A stretch of DNA of 64,000 nt from Monodelphis domestica (lineage: Eukaryota > Chordata > Mammalia > Didelphimorphia > Didelphidae). The notes beneath the pieces were generated by a model. It saw nothing but the letters and a program-made list of their open reading frames with translations, made no database searches and was not told where the DNA came from. The stretch lies in NCBI RefSeq assembly GCF_027887165.1, contig NC_077228.1:209720502-209784501 (forward strand). Reading direction: 5' to 3'. Numbering within the stretch: the stretch's first letter is position 1; the number at the start of each line of letters is the position of its first letter. The translations under genes were made by a program, and so were the position numbers. Positions 11,605-22,619 of this stretch are shown here, piece after piece.

Positions 11605-12942
11605 TGCTTGGAATCAATACTGTGTATTGGTTCCAAGCCGGAAGAATGGTAAGGGCTAGGCAATGGGGGTCAAGTATCTGAGGTCAGATTTGACCCCAAG
11701 ACCTCCCGTTCCTAGGCCTGACTCTCCATTCACTGAGCTACCCAGCTGCCCCCCCCCCACCTCATTACATTTTCTAAATGTTACATTGGCACAACTGTGA
11801 GGATAGTTAGATTAAATAATTAGATTTAATCTTTTTTTGTGTCGTGGATCTCTTTGTCAATCTGGTAAAGCCCGGGGACCCTATTCAGAATGCTCTTAAA
11901 TGAATAAATAAAGTAAAATTAAATGAGTCTCTTAAAATAAAAATAAAATACATAGGCTTGCACAGAAAACCAAAAGTTAGTAAAAAATAAAAATGTAATT
12001 TTGTCTCCCATTCAAGTTCCCCAATCTCCTGAAATCCAAGGGATCTGAGGTTAAAAACCCTTGGATTAGATAGAGATGTCAAGAGATACATACATACATG
12101 CACACATCATGTACATATGTTCATACATACCTGTGTACTTAAGCAGGGAGGTAGCAGCAGGGTTTATGGAGAGCTGCTATGTGCTAGGGATACAAACATT
12201 AGCAAGACAATTCTGGCTTTAGCAGTGGCTGGGGATGACAGGATACTAAGAGGAATCAGGGAGGTGGAGAGCAGGTGTGGGTGACGTGGGAGGGTTTGAC
12301 TAGAAATATCTCAGCCCACCAAAGCCCAGTGTGGCTCCAGAGTCCCATTCTCAGGTGGGGAGAAGAGATAATGGTGTGAATGCATACATTTTTCCTTTGC
12401 CTATAAATCTCCTATCCCAAACATCTGAAAACATAATTAGCTAACTGATTTCACTCAGTGGAGCCCCAAAGGAGGCCAGAGAAATGGCCAGCCTCACGGT
12501 ACTTGATGGAGTAGAAGCAGGTACAGCTTGTTGGTGTCAGGGTTCTACTAAAGTCAGAGTGGAGTAGTAAGAACTATAGCCCAATAGTGGCTGGTATGAG
12601 GACTAAGAGGCAAAACTCTGTTATGAATAGCTTTCTAAGCTGAGAAGAGAAATGATCTATTCCAATGTGACTTGCTCCCTGGTCTCTCCATCCAACCCTA
12701 ACTTCTAGGATCTCTCTGGCAGGCTGGAATCTCAAATGTCTTCGGATCTCAGCATTATTCTGAAACTCTTGCACCAACATTTGTCCCAAGGACCTTCTGC
12801 CTATGACCCTGTCTCTCCAGCCTCAGAGTCTGGGGGCTTGTTTCCTCCTCTTGCTGCTGCCACTGCCGCTGGTGCTCAGGACCCTGGGCCCATGAAGCTG
12901 CAGAGCTCTTTGTCTAGAGAAGACTCCACAGTCCCTGGACAG
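5435..12942 (+). CDS. KCNH6: KCNH6 (ERG2/Kv11.2 potassium channel), 3' part of the coding region, five exons seen
   Basis: KCNH6 is the pore-forming subunit of an ERG-type voltage-gated potassium channel in the plasma membrane. Joined exons: 5435-5628, 10219-10315, 10681-10962, 11126-11306, 12723-12942, with matching phases (1-0, 0-1, 1-1, 1-2, 2-0) and an open frame throughout. The first exon encodes the last strands and C-helix of the cyclic-nucleotide-binding homology domain and is strongly ERG-like; the rest is the poorly conserved cytoplasmic tail, ending in a short amphipathic segment ([20 protein letters not shown]) that matches the ERG tail coiled-coil region. The exon pattern parallels KCNH2. 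KCNH6 rather than KCNH2 or KCNH7 is inferred from its position just upstream of DCAF7, as on human 17q23.3. The N-terminal, membrane and pore exons must lie left of the window. The last coding exon is uncertain. Confidence 0.85.
6300..6562 (-). repeat. SINE with RTE/BovB-type tail
   Basis: The tail reads tgtctgactcttcatgaccc, ttgggattttcttggcaaag, then the core tgacttgcccaaggtcacat and a decayed tRNA-like head near actctatccacacagcacct. Confidence 0.75.
7718..8460. repeat. AT-rich degenerate tandem ladder
   Basis: Units of roughly 25-45 bases share the cores aaagatag and attttatatatacatat. The period is irregular and the units have diverged. About 740 bases in all. Confidence 0.85.
8980..9140. 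mobile_element. hAT-like element, one end only
   Basis: The end cagtgatagcaaacct matches the terminal repeat of the elements at 15764-16268 and 47931-48206. No opposite end was found; the boundary at about 9140 is a guess. Confidence 0.5.
9166..9365 (-). repeat. SINE with RTE/BovB-type tail
   Basis: Contains ttctttgtgaccccatttgg, ttttcttggcaaaactactg and tgccatttcccttctccagc, then a core agagtcacatagctaggtag. Confidence 0.75.
9520..9690 (+). repeat. tRNA-derived marsupial SINE, 5' decayed
   Basis: Contains gagtcctgggttcaaatatg, acaagtcacttaacccccat and ccaatacacagtattgaatc in order. Confidence 0.75.
10219..10315 (+). CDS. KCNH6: KCNH6 exon: first tail exon after the cNBHD (predicted)
   Basis: A 97-bp stretch lies between a pyrimidine-rich acceptor (cttgtccccccaag) and the donor gtaagc at 10316. 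Read in phase 0 it is open and ends with one extra base, exactly the phase the next exon needs. It encodes 32 residues rich in Pro, Arg and Lys, ending SVLKRCKLG. The KCNH2 exon at the same place has a similar length, the same phases and a basic patch, but residue identity is low. The call rests on splice sites, phase and position rather than on sequence conservation. Confidence 0.66.
10681..10962 (+). CDS. KCNH6: KCNH6 exon: Ser/Pro-rich tail
   Basis: The acceptor is ttccttcctctccag (AG at 10679-10680) and the donor is gtgagt at 10963. The reading frame [15 protein letters not shown]... through [19 protein letters not shown] to AGRYSG is open across the whole exon. It starts and ends in phase 1, like the corresponding long tail exon of KCNH2, which is also Ser/Pro/Gly-rich with acidic patches. 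There is little residue identity with other ERG channels, as expected for this low-complexity region. Confidence 0.78.
11126..11306 (+). CDS. KCNH6: KCNH6 exon: tail segment leading into the coiled coil
   Basis: The acceptor is cttctcacttgcag (AG at 11124-11125) and the donor is gtgagt at 11307. Read in phase 1, the exon contains [10 protein letters not shown] near its start and [18 protein letters not shown] at its end. These line up with the family's exon that has an F-W motif near its start and a GSRLE..Q.NR helix at its end. A different frame, 11057-11302, is also open here and gives a longer but unrelated peptide; it does not fit the splice phases. The intron before it is only 163 bp. 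Confidence 0.86.
11541..11605. repeat. (TTTC)n microsatellite
   Basis: About 16 perfect TTTC units in a KCNH6 intron, directly abutting the tail of a minus-strand SINE. Confidence 0.95.
11606..11752 (-). repeat. tRNA-derived marsupial SINE with internal deletion
   Basis: The tail (tggaatcaatactgtgtatt) and head (actgagctacccagctgccc) are present; part of the core between them is missing compared with other copies here. Confidence 0.8.
12723..12942 (+). CDS. KCNH6: KCNH6 exon: coiled coil and distal tail
   Basis: The acceptor is tctctctggcag (AG at 12721-12722) and the donor is gtgagc at 12943. The first base completes the Arg codon of the previous exon, giving [20 protein letters not shown], the ERG tail helix. 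The rest is Ser/Pro-rich and ends STVPGQ in phase 0, the same end phase as the penultimate KCNH2 exon. Without splicing the frame runs on only to 13029. A further coding exon should follow. Confidence 0.88.
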
Positions 12943-13493
12943 GTGAGCAGAGCAGAGCATAGCATTTCCTCTCCTCTGCTGAGTGGTCCCTGTTCTCACA
13001 TTGTCAGAATCCATTTCCAATGGCACTAAATCGAATGCAATCCAGAGCAACCAGGGCTCAGACATCTACTCTTGCTTTTGTTGTCCTAGATTCTACTAAT
13101 ATAATATAACTAGGGCAGGAACAGGGGAGCTCAAGCATCACTCAGAAGAGATTGCAAAGGACATCTTTTAACTAGTTCAGGGTCCCAGAGCTTGGATTCT
13201 GAAAGCTAGAGGTAAAGCGGAGGGACTCAGAACTTCTTACTCTTTCCCATTAACAAATATGGAAACCTCAACTGAGACCTGGCGTAGGACTTGCCACTGA
13301 GAAATCAGTTGTATTCCATGGTGGAGACAGGGGTAAAGGAGAAGGAATAAGTATAAATTTCAGATAGACCATCCAAGGAACAAGCATTTGTAAGCTAGAG
13401 AGTCAGAGGACAAGGTAAAAACCCCTGGGATCCTGGGTCTAGAAATACTCCCAACATAAGCCAATGCCTTTAGGAGAGAGGTGCCTATCACAG

Positions 13494-13661
13494 GCAGGTG
13501 AGACTTTTCACATAGTTGAGAGCAGTTCAAGGCAAAATTCTGATCCAGGTGGAAAGTTACAGATTATGTCAGAGCAGGATCAAATTGCAGGAATTGCCGA
13601 GTTCAGCAGCCCTTTGGCATTTTGCTTGCCTCAAATTCTGTCTTACAAACATCAGTCCTGA
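13494..13661 (+). CDS. KCNH6: Candidate terminal exon of KCNH6
   Basis: ERG channels end in a short exon carrying R-H-G-S-D-P-G near the stop. In the phase required after 12942, this stretch is open from 13443 and contains R-Q-N-S-D-P-G (S-D-P-G at 13539-13550), then about 37 more residues to TGA at 13659. The acceptor chosen is tatcacag (AG at 13492-13493), which has a poor pyrimidine tract; tctag at 13442 would also keep the phase. A rival with a much better acceptor (gccttcccccaatag) starts at 13786 and gives only 14 residues before TAA at 13830. The motif makes this candidate attractive, but the exon is unproven. Confidence 0.3.
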   Translation, partial: AGETFHIVESSSRQNSDPGGKLQIMSEQDQIAGIAEFSSPLAFCLPQILSYKHQS

Positions 13662-14089
13662 TACAGGCTGTTGGGAAAGCTACTGATCAATCCTTATCTC
13701 CAAAAGTGATGAAGTTTATTGGACTCCTCCCTCCCATTCTAAGGTTAACCTCCCCTTTGCTTCCTTTTCTGCCTTCCCCCAATAGAGTGAGCAACATATC
13801 AGCATCTCTTCAAAGTGGGGAGAGTGTTAAAAAGAGGTCAGAAGAGAGGTATTCTGGGGGTGTTAGCAAAATATCTAACAGGAGACAAAGATCCCAGAAA
13901 TCGAATACTTTTAGGATGTACTTTAGTGAGAGAGCTCCAAACCTGAATATTTTCAGGAAGCAAATATAGGAATCCCTTCCACATTGTGGAGGTTAGGGGC
14001 AGGGTGCCCCAGTGACTTGGAAAATCTGAGTAAACTTTTTTGGCTCTCCCTTTGTACCAGAGAAGAAGTCTGAATGTTTTCTTTTTTTC

Positions 14090-14460
14090 TTTTATGGGGC
14101 TACGATACCTTATTGTAAAATTTGGATTAAATATTTGGCCATAGGCTATGTGTTAAGATATCTCTACATTTTTGGCTTGTGTGTTGTCTGCAGGCTTTTG
14201 TGTTCTTTTTGCAAACTAGCTTATTTTAACTTCAAAAAAGACATTGTGCATATTTATGGTATTAAAAGATATGTTGATATTATACAACACTATACATATA
14301 TTTTATGCATTTCTGGGTTTCTAAACTTTTTCTATGCCATCTGTTGGCCTTCATGTGCTGTCTGTGAATTCTGGAAAACTCGGAAAAATTCCCATTCAAT
14401 TTCTTATGCCCACCTACGATATAATGAAATTACAATGGGGAAAGTTTAGATCAGTGTTTC
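14090..14460. repeat. Unclassified interspersed repeat, copy 1
   Basis: Shares aligned stretches (tattgtaaaatttgg, tatttggccataggctat, ttatgcatttctg) with 38180-38405 in the same direction. This copy has about 110 extra bases in its middle. Class not known. Confidence 0.6.
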
Positions 14461-14769
14461 CCTGGCTTTAGTTGGATTCTTTCCCCTCTCTTGTCTTTTT
14501 AAATTATGAACTGAACGATCATCAACAACATTTCAGTAGTCAGTCAATTAATGTCTATACTACTCCTACTAATGTTCCCAGTATTGTGCTAAATTCTGGG
14601 ATGACAAAGAAAAGCAAAAGATAGTCCCTGATCTCAAGGAGAGCACAATCTTGTATTATTAAATTACATATATAACCATTAACTTGTAATGATTATGCTA
14701 CAATTTTTTGTTGATTTGTTTAACAAGATGGCACCAAACTTATTTTGCTTATCTCTTTTTTTGTTTTTC

Positions 14770-15180
14770 TTCAGATTATTTTAAATATTTTATTGATACT
14801 CTTTTATTTCATTTTTTTCATTGTCCACAAATTTGCTCCCCCCCAGGATCAAATAACTCCCCCATAGAATCCCTCATAACAATTAAATACAGCTTTTTAA
14901 AAAGGTTTTCTCTTTATTTTATTTTAATAACAATTTTCCACATGTTTTCCAAAGTTATATGATTCATGTCATCTCCCTCCCTTCTTCCTTCCTCCTTCAC
15001 AGAGTCTACAAGCAATTCAATCTGGGTTGTACATATATAATCATGAAAAACATAACAATATCATTAAGAAAATCATATTAACACATTGATCATGGCTGAA
15101 AATGTTTGCCTCATTCTGCACCTCTATTCCATCTTGTGGATTTGCTTTTACAACAATCTTTCTTATGTCAAAGTCCTATT
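14770..15180 (-). mobile_element. L1 3' end fragments
   Basis: A pyrimidine-rich stretch then caagcaattcaatctgggtt and catattaacacattgatcat, a pattern seen again at 33300, 42750 and 60750. Probably two pieces. Confidence 0.6.
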
Positions 15181-15763
15181 GTTAGAAAAGCAAGGACAGA
15201 GCAGCTGGAGAGTGGGTGGAACTGCTGAGGGATACCCAGCCTCCCACTCATGCCAGTCTATGTTAATAGGAAAGAGGTAGGACCTCCACAACTGCTTCTG
15301 TTATTTGGAAATTAGCCTTTCTAATACCGAATTAACTGAGCTTTTAATTCTGGGAGATAGAGGGAATAAACAAGATCTCATAGGAAAAGGTCTTAGGTGT
15401 CTTCCTTTTTGTATCTATTAATGTATTTCTCTTGTTCCTTGAGTATAGGATTGGGGGTGGGTAGAAAAGAGAGAGCACTCCAAATATCTTGTGAACCCAA
15501 TGACTGAGGGTCTGGACATGTTCTGGGATGAGTTGGGGTTTTGAGGTCAACAAAGACTGAGCCCTTGATTTATACATTTAGATATTACTTCTAACTTCCT
15601 AGGGCAGCAAAAGATTTAAAGGTATGTTAAGTTAAGCATGATGAAAATTCATCATTACCCATGGGGAAGGGGGAATTTTATGATGCTCCTTGAGATAATT
15701 ACAAAAATCCTGAAATATTACAAAATTGAGGTTAAGAATTCTTAGTTTAACATTTCCCTATCC

Positions 15764-16268
15764 CAGAGACAGCAAACCATTTAGAGTGCTGGGCCCTGCC
15801 CCCACTCTACTCCCCAGATGAAGTGCCCTGCCTGCACTCCCACACACAGCTGGTACTGTGCCCCCCACAAGTGCCAGGTGTGCACTGCCCCACTTACTCC
15901 ACACAGGGGAGGGAGAAAGCACTCCCCTTGGGCTGCTGGGCAGAGGGGCTAGTGAAGTGAGGAATGGACTCAGTGAGTATAGAGAAGGGAAGGGGAGTGG
16001 TCTGGGTGCTCTGCTCCCCTCCAGCTCTGCTGCCTGTGAGCTACCCACCTTACCCCCTGTATGTTCCCATTGGCTGCTGGGCAAAGGGGTGGGAGATGGG
16101 AAAAAATATCATCAGGCACAGTGAAGAGGGGGAGGGGAGCAGCTTTGCCCGAGTCCCTCTGCCTTTCTAGTAATGAACTTGGGGGGGGGGACAAAGAATG
16201 TCTATGTGCCTATAGAGAACACTCTGCATGCCATCTTTGGCACCCATGCCAAAGGTTTGCCATCACTG
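15764..16268. mobile_element. Non-autonomous hAT element, about 505 bp
   Basis: Ends cagagacagcaaacca and ggtttgccatcactg form decayed inverted repeats. The flanking 8-mers (ccctatcc and tcctaaac) agree at five of eight positions. The interior is GC-rich without a transposase. Overlapping open frames on both strands are shadows of this element. Confidence 0.65.
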
Positions 16269-16289
16269 TCCTAAACTAATGATAAAGGA

Positions 16290-16500
16290 TTTCACCAGTG
16301 ACAAAGCATGCTACCCATCTCTTGAAAGAGCTGTGATAGCCTCAGGGTACAGAGTGAGACATATTTTTAGATATGGCAAAAGCTAAAATTTGTTTCACTT
16401 GACTATGCATAATTGTTACAAGGTTTTGCTTTTCTTTCTTTTTTTTAATCAATAGAGGGGAGTGGAAATAAAAAGCTATTTTTTATTGAAAAAGATTAAT
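16290..16500. repeat. Interspersed repeat resembling one common in marsupial genomes
   Basis: Contains caaagcatgctacccatctc, cttgactatgcataattgtt and a T-rich tract followed by gaggggagtggaaataaaaa. I recognise the pattern but cannot assign a class. Confidence 0.4.
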
Positions 16501-17179
16501 TTAAGAAATAGAGACAAAGGCTTATAACTAGAGCATCCTTTGACATCTCTGCCAACACTTGAAACCAGTAATCTGGGTTGGCAGTGGGGAGAAAGGTAAA
16601 TCTCTGAGAGACATCTTCAAGGAGTAATAAGAGATCCTTTCAAAAGTGGGAAGATCAGGTCCTATTGTTTCTTAAAATAGTCTAAAGGATACTTATCATT
16701 CATACTTTCTTTCTCTCCCTTTCCAGACTCCAAACTACAGTGACCTGGAAAAATATATTCAGAAATAAAGAGATTCTTCATCCAGTGACATTTATCTTCT
16801 GGTGGCATGAAATGATACCTTGATCCTCTCTTATGAGCAGGTGCAGCCTGAACAATTTCCATCCTCTCAGGCACCCCCTCTAAGATTGCACTGGTTATAG
16901 AAAGGCAGGTGTTGTTCTCACCTTCCTTCACTCCTAGAATACCTTTAATCTTCTCCCACACAGCTGAACTTTCAGAAGCATCCCTCAGATTTAGCTCAGC
17001 AGCATGACTGGGCCATCAAGGAATTTGAGTCACTGATTCCCATAACAACTGAAACCCTTGCTGACAGGACTGAGTATTTGTGTATATATGTAGTAAGAGT
17101 AGGAAGATACCACTTAGACTTGGGAGAGGATCCCCCAACCCCTCCAAAGCATAGTCTCTAAAAACATTTTCCCTAGATT

Positions 17180-17410
17180 AACAGCTTCCAAGTACAATCG
17201 AAAATAATCCCAAAACAAATCTAAAAACATTTTTTTCAGTGACATGTAAAAACAATTTTTGACAATTATTTTCTGACACTTTAGGATTCAGCTTTTCTCC
17301 TCTCCTTCCTCCCCCCTCCTCCATGAGGCAATTAAATAGTCCAATATGGAATATACCAGTATTTTCATACAATACATATTTCCATATTGCTCATGTCATG
17401 ATAGAAGACA
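17180..17410 (-). mobile_element. L1 3' end fragment
   Basis: A pyrimidine-rich region, then gaggcaattaaatagtccaa and tacatatttccatattgctc, as in other L1 ends here. Confidence 0.5.
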
Positions 17411-18600
17411 AACATCACCTCAAAACAACTTTGTCTCATAACAGTAAGACAGACATTCAACACCTTTCCCAGATTCTTCTAGGGCCATCTTCATAAACCT
17501 GCTGTAATGGAAGAGGAATGTTCCTGAAATGTGGGAGAAGAAAGAATATTACCAAATGGCACAGGAAAAAAAAAAAACATCTAGTTGTTCAAGGCTAGGC
17601 TTTTGAGGATAAGTGGGATGAAGAGAAAAATCTCTGGTCCATATTGACAGAAATCCTGAATCTAGAGAGGACAAGTTCATCATCCTTTCCCACAACTAGA
17701 CCTGTTCTGAGTGACTTCCACTATGAAAAAAATCTGACTCTGGCTAGAAAAGTCAGCATTCTGTGGTTAATACTTTCCTGGGAAAGGCATAGCTTCCAGC
17801 CCATTCATGATGACTTCATTGTCTCAACCTCTGCTCCTCTGATGTTTGTCTTAAGTAACTTTTCCAAAAGATCTGCATTGCCACTTGGGCCCCTCTGGAG
17901 AAATTGTAGCATTCACCTAGCTAATAAATTCATCAAAACTCAGACTGGATTGTATGTATGATACTCAGCCTCACAATCACATCCGTTCTGATTACCTTTA
18001 AAAATCTGAGTGTGGAGGGAAGAACAAGCTTAGATAGGTAAGCAGAAGATTCATATTCTGGGCAGTTATATCATAGGATCCTAGGAATGGAAGTGTATAA
18101 ATGACAGAGCTGTAATTAGGGTGGGAGCAGCTAGAGCTTTGTTCCTAATATAATAAATTTAAGATACAAAAAAAAATTAACTGATACGCTTCTTCCACAG
18201 GCAAGTAAATTAGGAAAATTTGAATTTTGTACAGGAATGATGATTCTTGCAGGATTTTCTCCTTTTGGGACCTTTCCCCCTCCCCAACTCTTCCACATTT
18301 CCCCCTCCATACACACATCAAGTTTCCTTCAATATAGACAGAGAAGCAGAAAATTGATCAATGAATAAGTATGTATTAATTGCCTATTATATGCAAGGCA
18401 TTGTACTAGATGCTGGAGATGCAAAAACAACAGTAGGATAGTCCCTTTTATTAAAGCGGCTTATATTCTAATGGTAGAGGGATAACCCACAAATGTATAA
18501 GTTATGCAGATTTAGTAAGAAGTAGCCTTATGGGAGAAGGCACTAGGAATTAAGATGACTAAGAAGAGCTTCACACAGAAGATGCAATATATGAGAAGTC

Positions 18601-18802
18601 CTTTTTTTTAACCCTCACCTTCCAGTTTAGAATCAACACTAGTATTGGTTCCAAGGCAGAACAGTGGTAAGGGTTAGACAATGGAGATCAAGTGACTTGC
18701 CCAGGGTCACACAGCTGGGAAGTGTCTGAGGCCAGATTTGAACCCAGGACCTCCTAGCTCTGGGCCTGGCTCTCAATCCACTGAGCCACCCAACTGCCCC
18801 CA
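18601..18802 (-). repeat. tRNA-derived marsupial SINE with target duplication
   Basis: A near full-length minus-strand copy with poly-T at its left. The 12-mer atatgagaagtc flanks it at 18589-18600 and 18803-18814, a clean duplication and so a fairly recent insertion. Confidence 0.9.
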
Positions 18803-19030
18803 ATATGAGAAGTCTTAAAGGAAATCTAGGAATTTCAACATGCCGAGGTAGGGGGGTAATACATTCTAGGCATTGGAAATAGCCTGTAAAAAGACATGGA
18901 GAAGGGAAATGATATACCATGTATCCATAAGAAAGACAGTTTGATGATGCAAGACATATTGTGGAGGTAGAGATGACAAATTTGACAACTTAATTAGTGG
19001 AATGAGTGAGAGCAGTCAAGAATGATACCA

Positions 19031-19228
19031 AGGGGAGCAGCTGAGTAGCTCAGTGGATGAAGCGTCAGGCCTAGAGATGAGAGGTCCTGGATTCAAATCT
19101 GACCTCAGACACTACCCAGCTGTGTGACTCTGGGCAAGTCACTTAACCCCCATTGCCTAGCCCATAGCACTCTTCTGTCTTGGAACCAATACATAATATT
19201 GATTCTAAGGTGGAAGGTAAGGGTTTAA
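19031..19228 (+). repeat. tRNA-derived marsupial SINE
   Basis: Full-length head (gagtagctcagtggatgaag, gtcctggattcaaatctgac), core and tail (tattgattctaaggtggaag). Confidence 0.88.
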
Positions 19229-19229
19229 A

Positions 19230-20500
19230 AAAAATGACACCAAGGTTGATAAATTAACAGACTGTAGAGATGGTTGTGCTCTTAACAGAAATGGGGAAGC
19301 TCAGAAACAGGTGAGTTTAGAGAGAAAAGAAAATGAGTTCAGTTATGGACATGTTGAATTTAAGATGATCTGAGGACAACCATTTTGAAATGGTCACCAT
19401 TTCAAAGTTAGTGATGCAGAACTGTAGTTAAGGAGAGAGACTAGACTAGAGTTGACAATTAGAACTGTGACAAAATGTGTAACATTTTATAATGTCAAAC
19501 TTTTTGAAATGGTGGTTAATTTGGGGGAATTTTTTTTCTTCTTTATTATAGGGAATGGCTCTCACAGACCAGCTGTTGAGGATGTAGGGAATGAAGGGAT
19601 ACAGTAGGAAATGTAGATTATGTTAAAGATATCAATAAAATTTTTTAACATATTAATCCATTGGAATAGATGAGATCACCAAGTAAGAGTGTAGTAAAAA
19701 AAGGAAAGAGGGTAAAGGATAGGTATAGGGGTTACCACCAGAGTTAGGGAACATGACACAAATCATATTCTAGCAGAGGCTATTGAAAAGGATCCTTTCA
19801 GAACAGTCAGATAAGAGGAGAACCAAATAAAACTGGTATCACAGAAACCAGAGAAGAAGGAATGTCCAGGAGGAAAGGGTGGACCTACCATGTCAAATGC
19901 TGAGGAAAGGGTCCAAAGAATAAGGATGAAGAAGCAGCTATTGGATTTAGCAATTAAGATCACTTGTAACTTTGGAATGAATAATTTCAGTTGAGTGATT
20001 AAATGGGAAATTATTCTGCCAAGGGCTGAACAGTGTATGAGAGGAGAGAAAATGGAGACAAAGTACATACACATTTTTTTCAGTTTGGCTGAGGAAGGAA
20101 GGAAAGATAGTGGATGACAGTAGTTTAAGGGAATGACTGGAATCTAGTGAAGGTTGTTAGAGAATGAAGATGCTATAGTAATATAAATAGCAAGGAAGTA
20201 ACCAATTATCACTGGGATGGAGAAATGAAAGGTTAAAGAAGAAGGGATGATAATGGGAGCAATCTGCTAAAGAAGACCTGAAGGAATAAAGTCATGGTTG
20301 GCATCAGTGAAAGGAAGGTCTGCCTCATCAGAGACTGGCATAAGGGAGTAGATTAAAGCAAATGTGACATCAAGGGGTAATGCAGAAAAGTAGGAAGAAT
20401 GGTCCCAAGTTTATTCACAAGATATGAAGCAAGATCCTTGGCCAAAAGTTGTTAGAGCTGACTAGCTGCTATATTTATGTCCATATTATTTGTCATTCTG
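19230..20500 (-). mobile_element. L2 LINE fragment with decayed reverse-transcriptase sequence
   Basis: Minus-strand translation gives H-L-K-F-N-M-S-x-T-E-L around 19345-19375 and S-S-A-F-D-M-V with W-F-S-S-Y-L around 19790-19910, motifs of CR1/L2 reverse transcriptases. Frames are broken; it is a fossil. Confidence 0.65.
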
Positions 20501-21964
20501 TTAATAAATTGTGTACCTAGTAATTTTGATTTAAACTTAAGAGACTAAGGCTTTTGATATATGAAGAGATGAGTGACTTTTGGGAAAAGAGGCATAGGTA
20601 GAATGGAAAAGATCAGTCATGCTTTATATAGTTTCCCATTATCTTGCTGTGCTTTTGTTGAGATTAAGTAAAGAAACAAACTCAAGTTTAAAGTAAAACC
20701 CTACATCAGCAATTAGGCTCTTATTCTTCTAATAACTGAAAAATTATAATAGTGTAAAGGACAACAGTTTTAAAAGATTTAAGAATTCTGATGATGCAAT
20801 GACCAATCGTGGCTCCAGAAAACTGGAAATGAAATGTGTCCTGCTTCCTGGTAGTCAAGGTAGTGGACTATATATACAAAATGAGATATTTTTAGACAGG
20901 ATCAATACAACTTATTCATTTTGATTGATTGTACTAATTTATTAAAAAGCTTAGCTTTTTGTAGGGGGAGTATGTTGGGGTATGCTGAGGCAAGGGGGAA
21001 AAAAAGAACAATGAATGAAAGGAAAACAATACATAAAAAGTACACAGAAGGAAAGTCAAAGAAGGACCCAAACATGAAGGGCAGCTTTGATACTACCATA
21101 CAAAAGCTGATGTATACTTTAAAAATGGCAAGCTTTACATGGTAGATTTGATAAAATATGCAATTTGTAAATCAAAATGTTCATGTTTGATGGCTAACAA
21201 TTTCATAATGAAAATTCCATTTTAAAATAAAGGAGAAAAGATATTTCTGTATCATTCTATTTCAATTAAAAGTAAGAAAGCACACACAATTCTAATTTAT
21301 TGTTGCACAGGTCTTCTCTTTATACAGAAAGGATCAGTAGATGGAGACCTGTGAATTCATTGGAATGGAACTCTTCCCATTAATAGCAATTACAAGCTCT
21401 CTATAATTTATAGTCCAGAAAAATTACCTCAGGTTTAAGGAAGGGTAAATCATTTGCCAAAATCTCACATTTAAGTTCTATTAAGCGCATACTTTCAAAA
21501 GCACCTAATCTTTTCTTTTAACTGGTTTTCTATTGGCAATGGCTTCTCACACTCAGTTAATTTTCATCTTAACCTATCCCAAGTCTCTTAGTCAAATTAA
21601 AAGATTTAGGATAAAGGGTGTTTTTTCCCCCAAGGGAATCCAACCATGAATCATTTGGTAAAGCCAAAAGTCATAAGGTCACAAAACTTAGAGCTAGAAA
21701 GACCTTTGGAGGCAAACTCCTGGGGTTCTTAATGCTTTTTTTGCTTTTCACTTTTGGCAACCTTACTTTAAGCTTATGGATTTCTTCTCAGAAAATGCTC
21801 TTACGTGCATAAAATAAAGAGAAAGATTATAAAGTAAACCAATTATATTTAAATACTTCCATCAAAATTTTAAAAAAAGTTCACAGACCCCAAGTTAAGA
21901 AACCTTGATTTAGTTCAACCTCTCCCTGACTTCTCCACCCCCCCCCCCCTTCCTCCCTTCCTGG

Positions 21965-22210
21965 AGCAGCTAGGTGGTAAAGTGGATTTGGGCTAGAAGT
22001 CAGGAAGACCTGAGTTCGAATTTGTTCTCAGATAATATCTATTTGACCAGGGCAAGTAACTTACCTTGGTTTGCCTCGATTTCCCCAACTGTAAAATGGG
22101 TATAACACCTACCTCAAAGGTTTTGGTGTCAATGAAATGACATATTTAGCTTAGCACAATGCCTGACACACAAATGGGTGTTATATAAATGCTTATTTCC
22201 CTTCCTTTCC
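21965..22210 (+). repeat. tRNA-derived SINE with MIR-like 3' half
   Basis: Head ggagcagctaggtggtaaag with cctgagttcgaatttgttct, then ccaactgtaaaatgggtata and a tail ending near 22200. Confidence 0.75.
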
Positions 22211-22611
22211 CACCTTCTGCTTTACAGTTGAAGAAACTGAGGCCTGGAGTCTGATACTTGCTAGCAATGTGACCATAGATAGCCAAGTTAATTAACCTCT
22301 CTGGCCCTAAGTTCTCTGAGGCTTTTAAGTTATTGACAGCGTGTAAAGACTATCTGATGGGCGGAGTTCCAATGCCAGGTATTAATCTAGCCCTTAATTT
22401 TCAGATGATGCATGTTAGGTTAAACTAAAAGCTTCTCCAACCATTTCTAGATCAGACAGAGCTGGCTGTTATACTCATGTAAATATGGTGTCTTCGAGGG
22501 CAGAGAACTGCAACGCAAAGAGGGAAGGGATGTGCATAGGGGTGGGAGACGTGCCCTAAATTAGGTGGAGGTGGCGGGATGCGTGAGACAAAAGTAGTAG
22601 CAGTGTGGTTT

Positions 22612-22619
22612 CCACGTGG
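22612..22619. promoter_or_regulatory. Palindromic E-box
   Basis: ccacgtgg is a perfect palindrome with the CACGTG core used by USF and MYC/MAX proteins. It lies about 770 bases upstream of the DCAF7 ATG, just outside the CpG-rich part. Binding is unproven. Confidence 0.3.

Noticed and set aside
13786-13830. Alternative KCNH6 last exon of 14 residues
   Set aside because: The acceptor is strong, but the peptide has no ERG C-terminal motif. Kept only as a rival to the candidate at 13494.
15758-16279. Cluster of overlapping open frames on both strands
   Set aside because: They lie inside a hAT element with recognisable ends and show no transposase motifs.
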